A stretch of 64,000 nt of DNA. It comes from Branchinecta lynchi. Its lineage: Eukaryota; Arthropoda; Branchiopoda; Anostraca; Branchinectidae. This document shows positions 58,846 to 64,000 of this stretch, in pieces (within the stretch, counting starts at the first letter, position 1; every line of letters starts with the position of its first letter). Both the position numbers and the translations under genes were made by a program. The notes beneath the pieces were generated by a model. That model was given only the letters and a program-made list of their open reading frames with translations. It was not told the origin of the DNA and did not search any database. The stretch is taken from the NCBI GenBank assembly GCA_023053575.1, contig JAKZAP010000061.1:18774-82773 (forward strand), given 5' to 3'.

Positions 58846-61801
58846 TTTGAATGAATGAATGAATACTTTTAATTCAGCAAATAGCCATAAACGAAAAAGA
58901 AAACACACAGAAAAGAAAACAACAACAACAACAAAATCATGCAGTCTGTTCCTGCTGTTGCGTTGCAGCAAGAAGAGACTGCCATACAGGCAGGCAATGA
59001 AAAATTGGCACAGTGGCAAATTTTATAACCTCAATCTTTGAATCCAAAAGACGGCACAGAAGTGCCGCTCTAGCCTTACGGCGAATTTCCTCAAAAGTGA
59101 GGCATCTTCTCGAAACGAGCGCCGAAGAAACACTACAGATATATGGTAGCTTAAACAAACGCCGGAACACACGGTTATAACTTATTTTAGCGTTGCTAAG
59201 ACTTTTAGCGGTAGCATTAGTTACCAATGCTAAAGCAAAAAGATGATAACAGTACGTTCTAAACAGCTGAACGCGTACATCAAGGTCAGCCTTGCTGAAC
59301 TTACGAATTAAAACGTTTGCACGTTTGCATAGCCCCGATATCAACTCTTTAACATGAAGGTCATCATTCAGGTTAGACTTGAACGTGAATCCTAAATAAC
59401 GGAACTCATCGACATAACATAGTATTCGACCTGACAGGTGCACATCATTTTTAGCAACACGAATACCAGCTTTGCGAAACAACATCACATGAGTTTTCTT
59501 TGTATTAAAAAGAATGTCATGTTGTGACGCAAAACTGTCACAAATTTTAAGAAGCTTATTCAATCCATAACACGTAGGCGACAGTACCACTAGGTCGTCT
59601 GCAAAAAGCAGGTGGTTCATACATCTTCCGGCAATGTAGCATCCAACCATACACGAAGACAGACGGGCAGACAAAGCGTCAATATAAACTGAGTAAAGCA
59701 ATGGGGACAGAACCCCACCCTGCCGAAGGCCGTTCAGAAGGCCAAACTCATTACTTACAGTCGTACCCCACCTTATTCTGAACTTCTGGTTCCGGAACCA
59801 ATAAGATAGAAGTTTGAGGTAGCATGCTGGTACACTCCTAGCACGGAGTATATCAAGCATCGTCTTATGGTTTACCCGATCAAAAGCTTTACTCGAGTCT
59901 ATGAAACAAGCAAACACGGGTGAAGAATATTGTAGGAAATACTCCACAATAAAACGAAGTAGAAAAATAGCAAATTCTACACCACAATAACGTTTAAACC
60001 CAAACTGGAACGATGAAGTCTGTAGAAATTCACGCAGGATGTCAGCCAAACATCTCTCAAATATTTTTGAAATCACAGTAGCAAGAGCTATGGGACGATA
60101 ATTATCAGAACTGGTTAAAAGACCAGCACGATTTTTCAAAATTGGAACCAAATTTACTGACATTAGGGAATCCGGAACAAACCCGTGCACAATAAACGCA
60201 TTGAACAGGGCACATAATACTGCACACTTTCTTTCAGAAGCAAATTTGAGGTGCTTAGCAGACACACCGTCTGCTCCCCCCGATTTAGCAGTATCTAACT
60301 TTCGTATGATAGTACTAACATCCATCTCAGTTACGGGTCTGATCATGCCAGACGAGGGCAGTACATGATACTCAGAGCAATCACTGCCTACTGAAGAAAA
60401 AAGAGCCTCAAATTTGCTTCTCCACAACTCACAAATGGCCTCATCCCCGGAATACCCATCCATGGTCTGAGGGAGGACTTGTGGCACATTAAATACTGAC
60501 CGAACACGAGACCAAAAATCTTTTACTTTACCCATTAATAATGATTTTGCCATCGCATCAAATCTCAGACTTTCGCAATGAGATCTACATTGCTTGAGCC
60601 TTGTTTTAAAACAACGTCGTGCGAACTTCATAGCTTCTAGTACAGGCCCAAGAAGAGGCCTACCCATAAGAACCCATTGTAAAAAAGCACTTCTTGAACT
60701 CCCATAAAGAGACTTCAGGTGACGATTCCAACCTGGAATGTTGGACTTTCTACGATTTTGAGCTGTTACCTTCGACGGGATAGTACTAGAAGCGGCAAAA
60801 ATAAGAATACTCACAAACAATGCATATAGGCTAGAAATTTCAGCCCGATGTGTGATTATGTCACAATTCCGACCGTCACAAGAGAAACAGGGCAGGCTAA
60901 GGTCAATTTGATTGAGCTGATTTTGCGTGGCCACTAAGTAGCTCAGGGTATCTTCTTCTGTGCAGACATCCCAATTCGTCGCTGGCATTACTGCTTTCGG
61001 AGCACATACCACATTATCATACAGCCCACTGGGCGGCATATTCACTACAAACCTCAACGGTAAATGGTCGGGACCAAACTCATACTCTATCCACATCTCG
61101 CTTATAAGGGGCACAAGCGGACTGGACACTAGGACGTGGTCTAACCACGATACCAAGCCTAGTTGACTTTCACTCACGTAAGTATATGAATTAGCTGGAA
61201 GCCTTTGCACATCAATCAGACACAGGTCATTGCTTTGAGCAAAAGATTGCAGCTCACCAAAGAAGTCAGGAGAACAGCAGCGACTAGCATTGGAATTAAA
61301 ATCACCGAGGACACAAAGGTAATCAAACTGTTCAGACTCAACGATAGAGTGAATCCTGCTGAGACAATCTTCAAATTCGGACACATTTCCCGAGCAGCAC
61401 GTAGGTAAGTATACGTTTACATAAAGCAGGGCATCCCCTTGAGGACCGATCTTAAATCCAATCATGCGGTCGTCATGGAGATCTACGATATCGCAGCATG
61501 GCCCCAGCTCTTTTCTCCACAATACAGCAACGCCACCGTAAGGCCTACCGGTAAGCAGCTCCGAGTCATTTACGGGGGTGACACCTGCTCCGTAGAACGA
61601 GGAATCAATGCTTTGTAACAGGGGGAGATCACACTGCAACAGCCAGATCTCTTGCAGGAATATAATATCGGACGTACTACACAGATTACTGATCTCGTGT
61701 CGACTAGAGCGCACGGATCGGCAATTATATGAACATACTCTAATCGGCCTGCTGCACATTTCCAGATCCCTGGAGTACCCTATGCGTAACGCTGGATACA
61801 C
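58846..61801 (-). mobile_element. Non-LTR retrotransposon (LINE), full ORF, (ATTC)n tail
   Basis: The minus-strand ORF is followed by a tail of ATTCATTCATTC (58850-58864 on the plus strand as GAATGAATGAAT). It lies in a CDIN1 intron in the same orientation. The 5' UTR limit is not clear; 61770-62010 carries short repeats around GCTGGATA/TATCCAGC. Confidence 0.88.
58937..61759 (-). CDS. LINE ORF2: AP endonuclease plus reverse transcriptase, uninterrupted
   Basis: About 940 residues from the first good ATG (61757-61759); the frame is open 14 codons further to a GTG. N-terminal exonuclease-endonuclease domain: VCSYNCRSV, IFLQEIWL, RPYGGVAVLWR, VLGDFNSN, SWLDHVLVS and GPDHLPL, all expected active-site blocks. 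Reverse transcriptase: NYRPIALATVISKIFERCL, FACFIDSSKAFDRVNH, LRQGGVLSPLLYSVYID and catalytic FADDLVVLS. A C-terminal region has cysteines but no RNase H. Features suggest a CR1/L2/Rex-type lineage; the exact clade needs a tree. No stop or frameshift, so insertion was recent or the copy is still active. Confidence 0.9.
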   Translation of the reverse strand: MCSRPIRVCSYNCRSVRSSRHEISNLCSTSDIIFLQEIWLLQCDLPLLQSIDSSFYGAGVTPVNDSELLTGRPYGGVAVLWRKELGPCCDIVDLHDDRMIGFKIGPQGDALLYVNVYLPTCCSGNVSEFEDCLSRIHSIVESEQFDYLCVLGDFNSNASRCCSPDFFGELQSFAQSNDLCLIDVQRLPANSYTYVSESQLGLVSWLDHVLVSSPLVPLISEMWIEYEFGPDHLPLRFVVNMPPSGLYDNVVCAPKAVMPATNWDVCTEEDTLSYLVATQNQLNQIDLSLPCFSCDGRNCDIITHRAEISSLYALFVSILIFAASSTIPSKVTAQNRRKSNIPGWNRHLKSLYGSSRSAFLQWVLMGRPLLGPVLEAMKFARRCFKTRLKQCRSHCESLRFDAMAKSLLMGKVKDFWSRVRSVFNVPQVLPQTMDGYSGDEAICELWRSKFEALFSSVGSDCSEYHVLPSSGMIRPVTEMDVSTIIRKLDTAKSGGADGVSAKHLKFASERKCAVLCALFNAFIVHGFVPDSLMSVNLVPILKNRAGLLTSSDNYRPIALATVISKIFERCLADILREFLQTSSFQFGFKRYCGVEFAIFLLRFIVEYFLQYSSPVFACFIDSSKAFDRVNHKTMLDILRARSVPACYLKLLSYWFRNQKFRIRWGTTVSNEFGLLNGLRQGGVLSPLLYSVYIDALSARLSSCMVGCYIAGRCMNHLLFADDLVVLSPTCYGLNKLLKICDSFASQHDILFNTKKTHVMLFRKAGIRVAKNDVHLSGRILCYVDEFRYLGFTFKSNLNDDLHVKELISGLCKRANVLIRKFSKADLDVRVQLFRTYCYHLFALALVTNATAKSLSNAKISYNRVFRRLFKLPYICSVSSALVSRRCLTFEEIRRKARAALLCRLLDSKIEVIKFATVPIFHCLPVWQSLLAATQQQEQTA

Positions 61802-62015
61802 TATGCCAGGTGCTGGATACTGTAACCCAGTAAAATATTGATGATTTGAGTGAAGCTAAAAAATCAACCAATCAGAACTCCTTTATATTGAGGTAGGTCA
61901 GGGTTAGGTTACCAACAGGTATCCAGCATTTGGCATAGGGTATCCAGCGTTAGGCATAGGCTATGCCAAATGCTAGATGTACCCAGCGTTTGGCATAGGA
62001 TATCCAAAAATCGGG
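61770..62015. repeat. Short inverted and direct repeats of a TATCCAGC/GCTGGATA motif
   Basis: GCTGGATACA, GCTGGATACT, TATCCAGCATTTGGCATAGG, TATCCAGCGTTAGGCATAGG and similar words occur six or more times. They overlap the 5' end of the LINE, so they may be its 5' UTR or its target. Confidence 0.7.
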
Positions 62016-62840
62016 GATTTGTGGTAGACTGAGCCATACTGAACAAAACTATAGAATCATTGAGCTAACAACAGACAAGCCACTCTTTGATTAACTTTCG
62101 TAATCTGAGTCTTCAGACACTGTAAAACAGTGTCTGTATTCCATTTGCACACTATTGGCAATGACATTCGATGTCTGCTCCATTTGGTTGTCCTACCAGC
62201 TGCCTATCCACTCCTTACAAACTGCACAAATCTGAAACTAGTGATCCAGTCTTTACTTTGCCAAATACAACCGGACTTAACATCTTATTGGAACCTTAGT
62301 TGTATCCTAACCTAACCGTGCCATAAGATGGATTAACATGAACAGGCACAGAAGCATGGTCCTTGCAAAAACTTTAGGCTACAGTTGTGTCAGGAACAGG
62401 TTTGTGCAGAATGCAGGGTTTCAGTGCCTGTTCACTTGGTAGCACTCACTTTGGGAAGTGCCTGCACAGGTCTCTTGCTGACCTAACATGCCCATTTTGG
62501 AAGGTGCCACAAATGGATTTTAACACAGAATGTTCTATTACTGACTCAACGCCTGCCATTTAATTTAACTTGGACCTAATATATTTTTTGGTTGGCCTCT
62601 GAAATCCATGCCGAAAGTAATTCGAAAGCTCCGCCAACGGCCAAACTTTAGTCCCTACAGAAAAATTCTAATTTCCTTAGAGAGTAAGACTAGAGACTAG
62701 ATTATCGTTTAAAAATTCAGAAAACCAGATGGACTTTAATGGACTTATGAACTTTAAGTGAATTATGATATTTAAGCAATTTTTCGATCAACAGAAAAGA
62801 ACTGAGAACAATATAATTTTTTCATTCATATTGCGTTTCC
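62016..62840. other. No recognisable feature
   Basis: Expected to contain the CDIN1 promoter or 5' exon and perhaps the promoter of the gene at 62864, but I could not identify either. Confidence 0.35.
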
Positions 62841-62863
62841 AGGACCTAGGCGGCGAAGGCGCA

Positions 62864-63028
62864 ATGCCGCAAAGTTCAAATGTTGGGACGGACATGGAAA
62901 ATGATAATCATGACAATTTTAGAGCTAGTTTCAAGTACTATCGCCAGAACATACAAAAGAACGACACTGTGAAGAAGAGCAAAATTCTAGAAGATCTGGA
63001 AAAGAGTCTCGAGCAGTTTGCTGTTTCA
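62864..63028 (+). CDS. Candidate first coding exon of an unidentified gene
   Basis: 55 codons from ATG after an acceptor-like TTTCCAG (62836-62842) to a strong donor TCA|GTGAGT. The peptide is hydrophilic: DNFRASFKYYRQNIQKND then KILEDLEKSLEQFA. The FRxxFKYYRQ segment recalls the N-terminus of ALKBH1, but this is weak and may be chance. It is divergent to CDIN1, so a shared promoter region is possible. Confidence 0.4.
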
Positions 63029-63046
63029 GTGAGTTTTAGTCTGATT

Positions 63047-63207
63047 CTAGAGGCGTTTTTCTGTGCGAGTTTGCTGTGCAAAGTGAGCCACGAAAATCTT
63101 CTTGGTTGCGGAAACACAGTTGTTGGCTGCACAAAACACTGCAGAAATGCTCTCTTGGAGCCACAATCAACCCACAAACTGCTTGTGGGAGCACAGAAAA
63201 ATGCCCT
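63047..63207. mobile_element. Short MITE, GGCGTTTTTCTGTGC ends
   Basis: Left AGGCGTTTTTCTGTGC and right GCACAGAAAAATGCCCT are near-inverse repeats about 160 bp apart. Related wording (GAGCCACA, GGAGCACAGAA) recurs at 63360-63460 and 63670-63820, so the region is built from several copies. Confidence 0.65.
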
Positions 63208-64000
63208 AAACAGTAAAATTAACTACTTTTTTAAGCATATAGACTTCAAACAGAGGATGCTTTTTTTACAGTGTTGTAAGGAAATAAGCCAGGATGTCTA
63301 TTTATTGATACTTTACATGAATTTTATTTCTGTTTTCAGATTTAGGTATTTGAAAACACCTTAGAGGCGTTTTTCCACGGCACAGTTGTGGGCCACAAAC
63401 TTTTGAATGTTTGACGCGGAAACATAGGGGTGTGCCACACAGTCAAGCCACAAGTAGAAACTCGCGGAAACGACCTTTTGTCTGTTTTTGTTGCCGGTAA
63501 TTTCAAATATCTGAAAATAAAAATAAAATTCATGTAAAATCTCAATAAATAGAACTCCTGGCTTATTTCCTTACCATTCTATACAAAAAGTATCCTCAGT
63601 TTGAAGTATATATGCTTGAAAAAGTAGTTAATTTTATTGTTTAGACACCACTTTGGTGCTTAATTTGAATTTCCCGCCAGAATCGAGCCACAAAATCGAC
63701 AATCACCTTACCAGTTGTTTCTCAAATTTGTTGTTTCTCAAAAGATCACAGAAACACTCTTTTCGAGCCACAGTCGACCCACAGACTGTTTGTTGGAGCA
63801 CAGAATAACGCTTAAGTTTGGCGGCTAAAACCAAAAGCTGAAAATTATAGTTGGACTGATATTTGTGTACATTTCTTCTTTCATGTTTGCGAGGACAGGG
63901 TGAAAATTTGGTATTGGTTTTGTGACTTACATTCGTTTCACAAGCCTTTTTCCTGATTTTCCAAGTAACCATAGAACTTCCAGTGCCTGTGCATACATCA
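63208..64000. repeat. Diverged copies of the GAGCCACA/GGCGTTTTTC family
   Basis: TTAGAGGCGTTTTTCCACGG (63362), GAGCCACAAAATCGAC (63684) and GAGCCACAGTCGACCCACAG (63765) repeat parts of the preceding MITE. No exon seen. Confidence 0.5.

Overview
This window is invertebrate animal DNA. It has AT-rich spliced genes with GT..AG introns, many short terminal-inverted-repeat (TIR) elements, satellite arrays, poly-G/poly-C tracts and LINE copies. The lineage cannot be fixed from the sequence alone.

Two host genes can be reconstructed exon by exon. A PLEKHH/MAX-1-like gene lies on the + strand: 12 exons from 16433 to 46183 splice in phase into 769 codons running from the second PH domain through MyTH4 and FERM to the stop. 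Its N-terminal part lies further left, possibly ending in a candidate exon at 2399-2433. A CDIN1 (C15orf41-like) PD-(D/E)XK nuclease gene lies on the - strand: six exons from 58672 down to 49840 give 254 codons before the stop, and the first exon(s) were not found. A candidate 5' coding exon of a third gene (+) lies at 62864-63028.

The most notable object is a 13.1-kb Polinton/Maverick (adintovirus-like) element at about 3096-16189. It apparently sits in an intron of the PLEKHH gene, 243 bp upstream of the first confirmed exon. Its TIRs are about 0.56-0.59 kb and each carries a copy of a 102-aa gene. The interior holds, in order: an unknown 258-aa gene, a small membrane protein (-), a protein-primed-type DNA polymerase B with two SAP-like motifs, a zinc finger and an intact exonuclease but with the palm deleted, a 21-bp iteron array, an A32-like packaging ATPase, a coiled-coil protein, a basic pX-like protein, an adenain-like protease, a 44-aa zinc-ribbon protein, an RVE integrase, a conserved 274-aa protein, a penton-like minor capsid protein, a pVI-like protein and a double-jelly-roll-type major capsid protein. 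The ATPase, the coiled-coil gene and the capsid gene carry frame breaks, and the integrase has no ATG. The copy is therefore defective, but it keeps a very regular layout in which 12 of 13 start codons sit in the hexamer TAAATG.

The rest is introns and intergenic DNA filled with mobile elements. There are hAT-like MITEs with exact 8-bp target-site duplications, TTAA-flanked piggyBac-like MITEs (one nested in another MITE), a decayed Mutator-like transposase, foldback hairpins, tRNA-derived SINE fragments, LINE fragments and one LINE with an uninterrupted APE-RT ORF inside a CDIN1 intron. Satellite arrays of 137-bp, 281-bp and about 420-bp periods are present, the last two belonging to one family bounded by a GGCACTTG-type terminus.
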